This document shows positions 43,094-51,715 of a DNA stretch of 64,000 nucleotides, piece by piece. Each line of letters opens with the position of its first letter. The stretch's first letter is position 1. This DNA comes from Methylobacterium sp. E-066 (GTDB lineage Bacteria; Pseudomonadota; Alphaproteobacteria; Rhizobiales; Beijerinckiaceae), in contig NZ_JAKSYO010000207.1 in the NCBI RefSeq assembly GCF_022829635.1, forward strand, positions 22,690-86,689. Direction: 5' to 3'. The translations under genes were made by a program, and so were the position numbers. The notes beneath the pieces are model-generated. The model searched no databases, was not told the DNA's origin, and was given only the letters and a program-made list of their open reading frames with translations.

Positions 43094-44437
43094 TCAGCCG
43101 GCCTGCCGCACCGGCGCGGCATCGCCCGGCGCGCTGTAGCGGCTCGCGCGGCGCGGCAGGCCGAGATGGTCGCGCAGGGTCGTACCCGGCAGCGTGCGGT
43201 CGTAGACGCCGCGCGCCTCCAGCACTGGGATCACGAGTTCGATGAAGTCGTCGAGGCCCTGGCCGATCACGGGGAAGCCGAGCACGAAGCCGTCCGCCGC
43301 CTGATTCTCGACCCGCGCAATCAGCAGGTCGGCGACCTCCTCGGCCGAGCCGATCAGGTCGGTGCGCGGCGTCGCGGTCTCGAGCGCCGCCTCGCGCAGG
43401 GTCTGCCCCTTCGTGGCGGCGTTGCGCTTGATGCGGTCGGTGGTCGAGCGGAAACTGTTCTGGCCGATCGCGCCGAGATCCGGGAACGGCGCGTCGAGGG
43501 GATAGGCGCTGAAATCGTGATGGTCGAAGAAGCGGCCGAGATAGGCGAGCGCGTCCTCGATCGAGATCAGGTCGCGGATCGCCTGATACTTGTCCTCGGC
43601 CTCCGCGCGCGTGCGGCCGACGATCGGGCCGGCCCCCGGGAACAGCTTCACGTCGTCCGCGCGCCGTCCATGGGCCACCGCGCTGGTCTTGATCGCGCGG
43701 TAGAGGGCCTGCGCCTCCTCCAGGGGCACGTGGTTGGCGAAGACCGCGTCGGCGTGCCGGCCCGCGAGCCCGATCCCCGATTCGGACGCGCCGGCCTGGA
43801 ACAGCACCGGCTGGCCCTGGGGCGAGCGCTGGATGTTGAGCGGCCCCTCCACCTGGAAGAACCGCCCCTTGTGGTTCAGCGTATGCAGCTTGTCGGGATC
43901 GAAGAAGCGCCCGCTGGCACGGTCCCGCACGAAGGCGTCGTCGTCCCAGGAATCCCAGAGGCCCTTCGCGACCTCGAGATATTCCTGCGCGATCTCGTAG
44001 CGCAGCGCGTGCTCGGGATGGGGCCGGCTGTAATTGCGCCCGGAGCCTTCGAGCGGCGAGGTCACGGCGTTCCAGCCGGCCCGGCCGCCGCTGATCAGGT
44101 CGAGCGAGGCGAATTGCCGGGCGATCGTGAAGGGGTCGCTGTAGGAGGTCGAGACCGTCCCCACGAGACCGAGTTTCTGCGTGTTGGCCGCGAGAGCCGA
44201 GAGCAGGGTCAGCGGCTCGAACCGGTTCAAGAAGTGCGGGATCGACTTGTCGTTGATGTAGAGCCCGTCCGCCACGAACGCGAAGGCGATCCCGTTCGCC
44301 TCGGCCTTGCGCGCGTTGCGGATGAAGAGGTCGAGGTTGACGCTGGCATCGACCGGATTGCTCGGATGGCGCCACGCATTCATGTGGCTGCCGCCGCCCT
44401 GGAGCATCAGGCCGAAGGTGAGACGGGTCTGCGACAT
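43094..44437 (-). CDS. NtaA/SnaA/YxeK-type FMNH2-dependent monooxygenase in the S-cysteine operon
   Basis: 447 aa, complete family length. Motifs: LTFGLMLQGGGSHMNAWRHPSNPVDASVNLDLF, RFEPLTLLSALAANTQKLGLVGTVSTSYSDPFTIARQFASLDLISGGRAGWNAVTSPLEGSGRNY, LWDSWDDDAFVRDRASGRFFDPDKLHTLNHKGRFFQVEGPLNIQRSPQGQPVLFQAGASESG and ADGFVLGFPVIGQGLDDFIELVIPVL. It is 11 nt upstream of the deacetylase. In the B. subtilis operons the equivalent enzyme (YxeK/CmoJ) oxidatively cleaves the C-S bond of the N-acetylated substrate. Confidence 0.87.
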   Translation of the reverse strand: MSQTRLTFGLMLQGGGSHMNAWRHPSNPVDASVNLDLFIRNARKAEANGIAFAFVADGLYINDKSIPHFLNRFEPLTLLSALAANTQKLGLVGTVSTSYSDPFTIARQFASLDLISGGRAGWNAVTSPLEGSGRNYSRPHPEHALRYEIAQEYLEVAKGLWDSWDDDAFVRDRASGRFFDPDKLHTLNHKGRFFQVEGPLNIQRSPQGQPVLFQAGASESGIGLAGRHADAVFANHVPLEEAQALYRAIKTSAVAHGRRADDVKLFPGAGPIVGRTRAEAEDKYQAIRDLISIEDALAYLGRFFDHHDFSAYPLDAPFPDLGAIGQNSFRSTTDRIKRNAATKGQTLREAALETATPRTDLIGSAEEVADLLIARVENQAADGFVLGFPVIGQGLDDFIELVIPVLEARGVYDRTLPGTTLRDHLGLPRRASRYSAPGDAAPVRQAG

Positions 44438-44460
44438 GGGCGGGGCTTTCCGGACCGGGA

Positions 44461-45453
44461 TCAGGCCGCGAGGGCCGAGGCGCCGCCCGCGAGCAGCGTC
44501 ACGGAGGCGAGGCGTCGGGTGGTCGCGGAGGGCGGCGTGTCGACGATGAATTCGCGGATTCCGAAGCGGGCCTGCAGCCGGTCGAGTTCGCCGCGCACGT
44601 CCTCGGCCGTGCCCGACAGCACGTGCGGCCTGCGGAGCTCGGTGCGGAAGGCGGCGGCGCCGGCCTGCCGGGCATATTCGGCCGCCTGTTCCTCGGTGCC
44701 GAGATTGACGCTCTGGCCGTCGTCGAGGGTGACCCGGACGACCTTGAGCGGATCGGTCACCGCCCGGGCCTCCTCCGCGGTCGGGGCCACGAAGGCCGTC
44801 ACCGCGAGCAGCACTTCGCCCGTGCCGCCCGCCTTCGCGTAGGCGTCGAGGCTCGCCTCGGTCACCCCCGGGTCGCCGTTGAGCTGCCCGGCGAAGACGA
44901 AGTGCCAGCCGCGCGCCGCGGCGAGCCGCGCCGAGTCGGGACTCGCGCCGAGGAGGAAGCGCTCGGGCGCGGACGGCGGCACCGGCAGGGCCGGCGGCGA
45001 CCCCGCCTCGGATCGGGCCGCGAGGTAACCGTCGAGCTCCGCGAGCAGGTCCTCGAAGCGCGGCGGGCGCGCCGGATCCTGCAGGCGCCGCAGGGCGCGG
45101 GTCGCGTCGGGCAGCCCCCCGAACGCCTTGCCGATCCCGAGGTCGATCCGGCCCGGCGCCAGCGTCGCGAGCAGGTTGAAGGTCTCCGCGACCTTGTAGG
45201 GGCTGTAATGCGGCAGCAGCACGCCGCCGGAGCCGATCCGGATGCGCTGCGTCCGCGCCGCCAGATACGCGATCAGCACCTCGGGCGCCGAGCTGGCCAG
45301 CCCCGGATTCGCGTGATGCTCCGCCACCCAGAAGCGCTTGTAGCCGAGACGCTCGGCGTTCTGTGCGAGCGCGATCGTGCGCTGGAGCGCCACACCCGCC
45401 GGCTCGTCCGCCAGGATGGGGCTCTTGTCGAGCAGGCTGAGCGCGTAGGTCAT
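44461..45453 (-). CDS. LLM-class flavin-dependent oxidoreductase, MsnO8/CmoO-like, first gene of the operon
   Basis: 330 aa from the ATG at 45453. Short luciferase-like type: LSLLDKSPILADEPAGVALQRTIALAQNAERLGYKRFWVAEHHANPGLASSAPEVLIAYLAARTQRIRIGSGGVLLPHYSPYKVAETFNLLATLAPGRIDLGIGKAFGG. The EHH-x2-PGLASSAPEVL-x-LAA-T-RIR-GSGG signature is that of the MsnO8 group, to which B. subtilis CmoO in the ytmI operon belongs. The C-terminal SGTAEDVRGELDRLQARFGIREFIVDTP is also typical. The presence of both CmoO-like and CmoJ-like enzymes strengthens the S-alkylcysteine interpretation. Confidence 0.84.
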   Translation of the reverse strand: MTYALSLLDKSPILADEPAGVALQRTIALAQNAERLGYKRFWVAEHHANPGLASSAPEVLIAYLAARTQRIRIGSGGVLLPHYSPYKVAETFNLLATLAPGRIDLGIGKAFGGLPDATRALRRLQDPARPPRFEDLLAELDGYLAARSEAGSPPALPVPPSAPERFLLGASPDSARLAAARGWHFVFAGQLNGDPGVTEASLDAYAKAGGTGEVLLAVTAFVAPTAEEARAVTDPLKVVRVTLDDGQSVNLGTEEQAAEYARQAGAAAFRTELRRPHVLSGTAEDVRGELDRLQARFGIREFIVDTPPSATTRRLASVTLLAGGASALAA

Positions 45454-45829
45454 CGGAAGGCCTGAGCCTGATGCGCAGGGCGGCAGGCCGGAACGCCCGA
45501 ACGCCGGATCCGTGACCGGGGGGCTGGTTTGAGGATCGTGATCAGCACAAGGGACCGTCCGGGCTCCGGAATTCACAACCGCCGCGTCGTTGCTTGACCG
45601 TTGCTGCCCCAGCGGATGTCACGGCAGAAGATCTCGCAAAGAAACGGCTAAGCATTTCGTCCGACCCGGCAATTCTCCGACCGGTTCATGCCCGCGTCAA
45701 CGACAGTCGATCCCAAAGATAAGCGGTGTTTTAGGGGTTTGATTTGCTTGCTGCCGGATCGGTCGAAAGATTATTTCTCGACCGGCGGCCTGCCTTGTTC
45801 GCCCCCTCGCCCCTCCGCGCGTCCCGCGT
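45454..45829. promoter_or_regulatory. Promoter region of the 13-gene sulfur operon
   Basis: 376 nt between two minus-strand units. Only the gene to the left reads from this region; the monooxygenase to the right ends at 45830. AT-rich stretches lie around 45640-45790. AATTCTCCG at 45671-45679 also occurs at 1220-1228 and 23166-23174 before other clusters. No clear gene or terminator is seen. Confidence 0.45.
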
Positions 45830-47152
45830 TCAGGCGCGTCGGGCGCGCGGGCGAGCAGCCGGTGCGGGAAGCGGCGGCAGCTCGAGATTGGAGCGGAAAT
45901 CGTCGCCGCCGTAATCGGTGTCGATGAGGGCGCGCCGCCGCAGTTCCGGCAGGAGGCCGTTGAGCAGCAGATCCTCCTGGTCCGGGTTTCCCAGGCCATG
46001 CAGGGTCAGCACGTCGACGGCGCCGGCCCGGAAGCGCTCTTCGATGGCGTCGGCCAGCTGCTCGGGGGTGCCGGCGACGGACCAGTGGCCGGTCTCCTGG
46101 GCCTCGATGATCAGCGCGCGCAGGGTCAGGCCCTGGCGGGCGTAGCGCCGGAAGATCTCCACCCGACCGCGCCGGCGGTCGATGCTCTCGACCTCCGGCA
46201 GCAGCGCCGCGGGGAGCGGCGCGTCGAGCGGGAGGCCCGAGAGGTCGACCTGGCCGCCCAGCATATCCGCGAGCTTGAGGCGGCCCTGTTCGTAATCGAT
46301 CCGCGCGTGCTTCTCCCGGAGCCGACGGACCACGTCCGCTTCGGACTCGCCGATGACGGCGTGGAAGGAATTCATCACGCGCGGCAGGGCCTCGCCGCGC
46401 CCGTAGGCGGTGGCGCGGCGGCGAAGCTCCGTCGCGAAGGCGATGGCGCCCTCCAGGGTCGGCTGGGCGGTGTAGACGATCTCGGCGTAGCGGGCCCCGA
46501 CGTTCACCCCTGCCTCCGACTGCCCGGCCTGGAACAGCACCGGCCGCCCCTGCGGCAGCGGCGGGATGTTCAGCGGCCCCGCGACGGTGAAGTGCGCCCC
46601 GCGATGGGCGATCCGGTGGAACTTCGCCGGATCGACGGCGATCGCACCCGAGTCCTTGCGGTGGGCCGCATCCCGCGCGTTCGCGTCGAAGAGGGCGTTG
46701 ACGACCGCGATGAACTCCGCGGCGCGGGCGTAGCGCGCCTCCGGGCCGGGGAGCGTCTCGCCGAAATTCTCCTCGCCGACCGAGGAGGTCACGGCGTTCC
46801 AGGCCGCGCGGCCGCCGCTGACATGGTCCAGGGTGCCGATCTGCCGGGCGAGATTGTAGGGATGGTGGAAGCTCGTCGACACGGTCGCCACCAGCCCGAT
46901 CCGGGATGTCGCCTGACTGAGGGCGGCGAGCGCGATGAGGGGTTCCTGCGCGCCGGCGGTTCCGGCCAGGCCCGCCGGATCGATCTGCAGGAGGTCGGCG
47001 GTGAAGAGGCCGGTGATCCGCTCGGCCTCCGCCTTGCGGGCGAGTTCGACCGCGCGCCTCACGCCGATCGTGGGATCGCCGTCGTTCGATGCGGCCACGA
47101 CGTTGGCGGCACCGACCAGGGTCTTGAGGCGTCGGGGACGGCCCACCGTCAT
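45830..47152 (-). CDS. Divergent NtaA/SnaA-family flavin monooxygenase
   Basis: 440 aa if started at the ATG at 47152 (MTVGRPRRLKTLVG); a TTG at 47230 would add 26 basic residues. Core motifs are present: ATSRIGLVATVSTSFHHPYNLARQIGTLDHVSGGRAAWNAVTSSVGEENFG, GPLNIPPLPQGRPVLFQAGQSEAGVNVGARYAEIVY and VAGTPEQLADAIEERFRAGAVDVLTLHGLG. It lacks the usual N-terminal GGHH--AWRHP element seen in its neighbours, so the substrate entrance differs. The next gene upstream on the same strand is a GNAT acetyltransferase, repeating the acetylase-monooxygenase pairing of the main operon. Confidence 0.82.
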   Translation of the reverse strand: MTVGRPRRLKTLVGAANVVAASNDGDPTIGVRRAVELARKAEAERITGLFTADLLQIDPAGLAGTAGAQEPLIALAALSQATSRIGLVATVSTSFHHPYNLARQIGTLDHVSGGRAAWNAVTSSVGEENFGETLPGPEARYARAAEFIAVVNALFDANARDAAHRKDSGAIAVDPAKFHRIAHRGAHFTVAGPLNIPPLPQGRPVLFQAGQSEAGVNVGARYAEIVYTAQPTLEGAIAFATELRRRATAYGRGEALPRVMNSFHAVIGESEADVVRRLREKHARIDYEQGRLKLADMLGGQVDLSGLPLDAPLPAALLPEVESIDRRRGRVEIFRRYARQGLTLRALIIEAQETGHWSVAGTPEQLADAIEERFRAGAVDVLTLHGLGNPDQEDLLLNGLLPELRRRALIDTDYGGDDFRSNLELPPLPAPAARPRARRA

Positions 47153-47267
47153 GGCCGACGCCGAGAGATGGTCGCGGGACGCGACGCGCGCGGCCTCCGG
47201 GGAGGCACGTCTCTTCGGCGCCGGTGCCAAACCCCGTCCGGGGTCGGTGAGGTCCGGGTCATACGGC

Positions 47268-47894
47268 TCAGGCCGCCGTCGCGCGACGCGTCGCGAGGCG
47301 ATCGAGCACCTTGCGTTCCTGCCCCTCCTTCACGGCCAAGACGCGGGCGGTCGCCGCCTCGAAGGAGGCGGCGGGCGGATAGATCGGCGAAGTCCCGGCC
47401 TGACCGGCCCGCGCCCCGATAGGCTTCTCGAACGGTAGGGAGCGGTACAGGGTGGGGTCCGCCGCCGTGTCGAACAGCGGCCGATAACCGAGCATGCGAT
47501 AGAGCGCGGTCGCCTCCGGTTGGCGAAACCCCGTGGTCAGGTAGGCGCGCGTGTAGCCGAGGCGGCCCGCATGCTCCTCCAGCGCCGCCACGACGCGCTG
47601 CGCCAGCCCCTGGCGGCGCAGGTCGGCCCGGGTCCAGATGCGCTTGAGCTCCACGGTCTCGTCGTCGTGGCTCATGAAGGCGCCGCCGGCGATGGTCTCT
47701 CCATCCCGGACGATCAGCAGGAAGTCGCCGAGCGGCGGTTGATAGACCTCCGCCGGGTAGCGCAGGATCTCGGACCGTGCGCCCCCGGGACGGCCGGCCG
47801 TGCCGTAGCGGCTGTCATACTCGGCGACCAGCGCCTCCAGGAGCGGTTGCGCGGCCGCCTCCAGGGGAGACGATCGGATGATGACGCCGGCCAA
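47268..47894 (-). CDS. GNAT-family N-acetyltransferase, paralogue of the operon acetylase
   Basis: 208 aa from a TTG at 47894, preferred because GGAGG lies 5-6 nt upstream; no ATG sits near. Sequence IIRSSPLEAAAQPLLEALVAEYDSRYG, acetyl-CoA motif RIWTRADLRRQGLAQRVVAALEEHAGRLG, then AYLTTGFRQPEATALYRMLGYRPLFDTAADPTLYRSLPFEKPIG. These blocks match the GNAT at 41331, so a related amine on an S-substituted cysteine may be its substrate. The roughly 35-residue C-terminal tail is not shared. It lies 115 nt before the divergent monooxygenase in the same direction. Confidence 0.84.
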   Translation of the reverse strand: MAGVIIRSSPLEAAAQPLLEALVAEYDSRYGTAGRPGGARSEILRYPAEVYQPPLGDFLLIVRDGETIAGGAFMSHDDETVELKRIWTRADLRRQGLAQRVVAALEEHAGRLGYTRAYLTTGFRQPEATALYRMLGYRPLFDTAADPTLYRSLPFEKPIGARAGQAGTSPIYPPAASFEAATARVLAVKEGQERKVLDRLATRRATAA

Positions 47895-48312
47895 AGACTG
47901 CCTCCGTCGAAGATGAACAGGGTTTCGCGACACGGAACCCGAGGCGCCGAGGCGAAGGCGCGGTCGCGACGTCGATCCCGACTGCGACGCGCTCACGCCC
48001 TGCACGCTCAGCGCTGCGTTCGTATGGCCCCGGGGTTTCAAGAGGATCGATCAGGCCGCCCGCCGAAGATCTTCAAGACATTCCATCGTATATCGGCCGC
48101 GCATCAACGGCTGATCACACTCTCATACTCGTACGGCGACGCCTCGAACGTCAATGAAAGCTTAATGCATCTTTGTGCCATTTCGTAGGACGATCACTTC
48201 TCCAAGGCTCGCAGGAGGAGAGATCGATATCCCGTGCCGACTTGGTTGCGGAGCCAGTCCACGACGCGACCCAGGACTTGCAGCAGGGGGATCGAGCGCG
48301 ACCGCTTTCGGG
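47895..48312. other. Intergenic region upstream of the GNAT/monooxygenase pair
   Basis: 418 nt. AT-rich at about 48060-48190, the likely promoter for the GNAT gene. On the minus strand 48194-48280 a stretch ending VVDWLRNQVGTGYRSLLLRA reads like a protein tail, but it has no start of its own and is out of frame with the TAXI gene. I cannot identify it. Confidence 0.4.
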
Positions 48313-49704
48313 TCAAACGCCCCCTGCCCCGGAAGCCGCGCGCGTGCCGGGCTGACCCGCGGCGGCGGCCGGGCGCAGATCCGCAATCGTCGCCCGGGCG
48401 GTGTCGAGGGCGATGGCGACGGCCGACATCGTGGCGGCGTCCGGGGCTCGCTCGCGGGCGTAGCGGACCGCGTCGCCGGCCAGCCGGTCGACCTCGCGGG
48501 TCAGCCCGGCGAGCGCCGCCGGGTCCCGGGCGGCCCGGGCCTGCTCGGTGATCGCCAGGAGCCGCTCCATGATCTCGTCGACGTGCTCGCGGCGCAGGCC
48601 GGCCAGGCGCTGCCGGATCCAGGCCAGGACCGAGACCAGGCCGCCGGCCAGCGCGCCGAGCAGGTAGAGCGTGTCGCCGTAGCGCTCGACGAAGCCGTGC
48701 TGCTCGCGCTCGTAATAGTCGAGCGCCCCCGGATGGATCGGAATCCGCGCGCTGGTCGCCGCCACCGTGGTCTCGTAGGACGGGGCCTGGACGTAATCCG
48801 CCGCCTCCGTGGCGTTGCCCGCCTCCGTGCGCTTCTCGAACAGCTGCTGGGTCATGTCGGCCGCCACCGCGCGGCTCAAGGAGGCGCGGGCCATCAGGCG
48901 ATAGGAGGCGCCGACCGTCTTCACGTCGTCCGCCGGCAGCTTCGGCCGGCCGCCGAACAGCCCGCCGGGGATGGCCACCGCCTGGAGCTTGGGGAAGCGC
49001 TCGATCACCGCGTCGTCGTCCTCGACGGCGACGAACTCGACCTTGCCGCCCCGCGCCACCGAGCGGACCGCCGCGACCAGATCGAGGGCTTTCGGGGCGG
49101 AGGGCGCGATGATGCTGATGAAGGCATCGATCCGCTTCTCGCGGATCGCCCCCGCCACCGCGTCCTCGGCCACCGGCACGAGCACGACGGCGCGGTCGCC
49201 GGGGCCGCCCCCCGCCCCCGGCTCCAGGGTCAGGCCGTAATAGCCGAGGATGCTCTTGAGCAGCCAGATGTCGGCGTCCCGGTGCGCGCCGATGCCGAGC
49301 CGCTTGCCGGCCAGGTGCGGGAAATCCTTGATGCCGGCCTGCTCGGGCGAGGCGATGAGCATCGCCTGGTCGCGCAGTATCGCCAGGGTGAGCCCGTTGG
49401 TCGGCAGCAGCACGTCCGGCCGGACCACCGCCAGATCGGCGCGCCCGTCCTGCAGGGCGGCGGCGCTCTCGCGCACGTCGTCGAAGGCGAGGATCTTGAG
49501 GCGCAGTCCGGTGCGGCCGGATTCCAGCGCGTCCGCGTAGGCCTTGATCAGGCCGGGCTCGGTCCCGTCCCGGGGCGCCACCGCGACGGTGAGCACGGTC
49601 GCCTGCAGGAGATACCAGGCGGCCAGGGCCGCCGTGCCGAGGAGCACGACGGCGCCGGCCAGCAGGGTCTCGCGGCGCAGCAGCCAGGACAGGTCGGTCG
49701 GCAT
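48313..49704 (-). CDS. TAXI-family (TRAP transporter) solute-binding protein with membrane anchors and cytoplasmic tail
   Basis: 463 aa, ATG with GAGAGG upstream. N-terminal hydrophobic helix LLAGAVVLLGTAALAAWYLLQ, then a periplasmic TAXI domain (LTVAVAPRDGTEPGLIKAYADAL, GRADLAVVRPDVLLPTNG, LAGKRLGIGAHRDADIWLLKSILGYYGL). A second membrane helix (TLYLLGALAGGLVSVLAWI, about 346-364) is followed by about 95 cytoplasmic residues predicted helical (RREHVDEIMERLLAITEQARAA). No TRAP DctM or DctQ partner is adjacent. Position 54 nt after a cyclase gene suggests a sensor or regulatory input rather than uptake. Confidence 0.82.
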   Translation of the reverse strand: MPTDLSWLLRRETLLAGAVVLLGTAALAAWYLLQATVLTVAVAPRDGTEPGLIKAYADALESGRTGLRLKILAFDDVRESAAALQDGRADLAVVRPDVLLPTNGLTLAILRDQAMLIASPEQAGIKDFPHLAGKRLGIGAHRDADIWLLKSILGYYGLTLEPGAGGGPGDRAVVLVPVAEDAVAGAIREKRIDAFISIIAPSAPKALDLVAAVRSVARGGKVEFVAVEDDDAVIERFPKLQAVAIPGGLFGGRPKLPADDVKTVGASYRLMARASLSRAVAADMTQQLFEKRTEAGNATEAADYVQAPSYETTVAATSARIPIHPGALDYYEREQHGFVERYGDTLYLLGALAGGLVSVLAWIRQRLAGLRREHVDEIMERLLAITEQARAARDPAALAGLTREVDRLAGDAVRYARERAPDAATMSAVAIALDTARATIADLRPAAAAGQPGTRAASGAGGV

Positions 49705-49758
49705 CGGCCTCTCGGTGGGTCACGCCGCGCCGCGGGGCGGCGCAGCTCGAAAGCGCGG

Positions 49759-51108
49759 CTACAGCGCCAGTTCCGGGATCGGATCGGCGTCGCGGAGGCG
49801 GGTCGGTGCGGGCGCGGCGGGGCCCGGGGTCTCGACGGAAAAATAGGCCATCGGCTCCCGGCGGCCGCGCAGGGGCTCGCGGCTGACCTCCCGCCAGAGG
49901 GCGGTCGCCGGGCCGGCCGCGCGCCGGACGGCCTCCGAGGCCAGGATCGGGACGCCGTGGGCCTTGGTCGCCTGCTCCAGGCGGGCGGCCACGTTCACCG
50001 TGTCGCCCAGCACGGTGAACTCGTAGCGCGCCTCCTCGCCGATGATGCCGCTGAACACCTCGCCGCAATGGAGGCCGATTCCGATCCGCACCGTGGCGTC
50101 GTGCTCGCCCTTGAGGTTCCAGCGGGCGATGACCTCCACCAGGTCCGTGGCGAAGGCCACCGCCCGGGCGGCGTCGTCGGCTTGCGCTTCCGGCAGGCCG
50201 AACACCACCAGGGCGCCGTCGCCGATGAACTTGTCGACGACGCCGTTGTGCAGCCGGGCCACGCGCATCACCCGGCGCCGGAACGCCGACAGGAAGGCGG
50301 AAAGCTGCTGCGGGTCCAGGCGCTCGGCCAGGGCGGTGGAGCCGCGCATGTCGACGAAGGCGATGACCGCCTGCTGCCGCCGGCCGGCCCGCAGGCTGCC
50401 GTCGTCGTCGGCCAGGCGCGAGACCAGCTCCTGCGGCAGGAAGCGCGACAGCCGGCGGCGGCGCCCCGCCTCGCGCATGGCCGAGACGGCGAACAGGATC
50501 AGCACCAGGACGAGCCCGGCGAGCGCCGCCCAGATCAAGAGCGCGATCCGGGAGACCGCCGCCTGGCGCTGCTCCATCAGGGCCGATTCCTCAGCCTCCA
50601 TGCGGCGCACGACGGTGCGGATCTCGTCCATCAGGCGCCGCCCGTGCCCTTCCCGGACGAGGGTCCGGCTCGCCTCGATGTCGCCGCTCCGGTGCAGGTC
50701 GATGCTGGTGCCGAGCTCGCCGAGTTTTTCCCGGATCAGCAGGATCAGGCCGTCGAGTTCGGCGCGCTGGCTGTCGTCGTCGCGGAGGAGGTCGTGCAGG
50801 CGGGCGATCTCGCCGTTGACCTTGGACCGGCCGGCCCGGAACGGCGGCAGGAAATTCTCGTCCTCGGTCAGCAGGTAGCCCCGCTGCCCGGTCTCGGCGT
50901 CCTGGACCGCCGACAGCACCCGGCCGAGGCGCCCCTCGACCGCCAGGGCATGGCGCACCGCCTCGCTGCCGCGCTGCTGATAGACCGAGGCGCCCACCGC
51001 GATGCCCAGCATCGCCAGGATCACGGCGAGGCCGGCGATCATCCGGTCGACGGTCTTCGAGCGTCCCGGCAGATGCTCGATCACGTCCAGGGCGGCGCGG
51101 GCTGTCAT
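49759..51108 (-). CDS. CHASE3-domain class III adenylate/guanylate cyclase
   Basis: 449 aa from the ATG at 51108; an ATG at 51138 is equally possible and neither has a strong ribosome site. Helix MIAGLAVILAMLGIAVGASVY, CHASE3-type extracytoplasmic domain with VQDAETGQRGYLLTEDENFLPPF, second helix IALLIWAALAGLVLVLILFAVSAM, then a class III catalytic domain. The domain has the metal Asp in FVDMRGSTALAERL and VDKFIGDGALVVFG, and VRIGIGLHCGEVFSG and FTVLGDTVNVAARLE further on. It would make cAMP (or cGMP) in response to an external signal. Co-transcribed with the TAXI-domain protein. Confidence 0.88.
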   Translation of the reverse strand: MTARAALDVIEHLPGRSKTVDRMIAGLAVILAMLGIAVGASVYQQRGSEAVRHALAVEGRLGRVLSAVQDAETGQRGYLLTEDENFLPPFRAGRSKVNGEIARLHDLLRDDDSQRAELDGLILLIREKLGELGTSIDLHRSGDIEASRTLVREGHGRRLMDEIRTVVRRMEAEESALMEQRQAAVSRIALLIWAALAGLVLVLILFAVSAMREAGRRRRLSRFLPQELVSRLADDDGSLRAGRRQQAVIAFVDMRGSTALAERLDPQQLSAFLSAFRRRVMRVARLHNGVVDKFIGDGALVVFGLPEAQADDAARAVAFATDLVEVIARWNLKGEHDATVRIGIGLHCGEVFSGIIGEEARYEFTVLGDTVNVAARLEQATKAHGVPILASEAVRRAAGPATALWREVSREPLRGRREPMAYFSVETPGPAAPAPTRLRDADPIPELAL

Positions 51109-51715
51109 GCCGGAGCCGCTAAGGATCGGGACGCGCATGCGCCAGCGATCCCGCGGGCCGGGGCCGCTGGCCGTATGGGCTGGCGCATGGTCGCGCTCCG
51201 CGCCGCGGGCACAGCGATCTCCTGTCACGATGGGGTCGGCGGACGATCCGGGCCGGGCCGACGGGTGGAACCGCTAGCACAAAAGACGGCCCCGGCCATT
51301 GTTCCCCCGCATCGGGCAAACATCACGGAGGACAGGGATTTTCGGCCCCTGCTGCCGCAATCGTGATCCACTCGGGCTGCCTTCGAGGGCGACGCCGCGC
51401 CTTCCCTCCCCCGCAGAGGCTACGATGTTCACACATCGGCTGGTGGAAGGTGCGACGCGCTCTCCTCCCCCTTGTGGGGAGGAGTTGGAGGTGGGGGTGG
51501 CTCAGAAGGCACCGTGACGTTCGATCCTGCACCACCCCCACCCCTGGCCCCTCCCCGCAAGGGGGAGGGGAAAAGCGTGGTGCAGCAAGCGCTTGCTAAC
51601 GGACCCGATGTGTGGATCCGCCAGCCCGCTTGAGAGCGCGAACCTGCGCCTCCGAGGAAGATGGGTTGAATCGCAGGAACGGGCCGGGGCGGTACCTCGG
51701 CCGCCCCCCCCGCCG
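51109..51715. other. Intergenic region containing a long inverted repeat
   Basis: 607 nt without a recognised gene, between the cyclase start and the GH16 stop. It holds a roughly 110-bp nested inverted repeat (51461-51572). The right part probably carries the 3' end of the GH16 transcript. Confidence 0.5.
51461..51572. repeat. Nested inverted-repeat element
   Basis: The left arm (51461-51500, starting TCTCCTCCCCCTTGTGGGGA) and right arm (51531-51572) are near-complementary over about 40 nt around a 30-nt centre. Each arm also folds alone: CTCCTCCCC with GGGGAGGAG, and CCCCTCCCC with GGGGAGGGG. The form matches dispersed GC-rich palindromic repeats (REP/MITE-like) of alphaproteobacterial intergenic regions. 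Confidence 0.6.

Noticed and set aside
48194..48280. Protein-like tail VVDWLRNQVGTGYRSLLLRA on the minus strand
   Set aside because: It has no start codon with a ribosome site and is out of frame with the TAXI gene; there is too little to call a gene or remnant.
48175..51366. Plus-strand frame of about 1060 codons opposite the TAXI and cyclase genes
   Set aside because: Antisense shadow with no recognisable domain; the opposite strand carries complete, motif-rich proteins.
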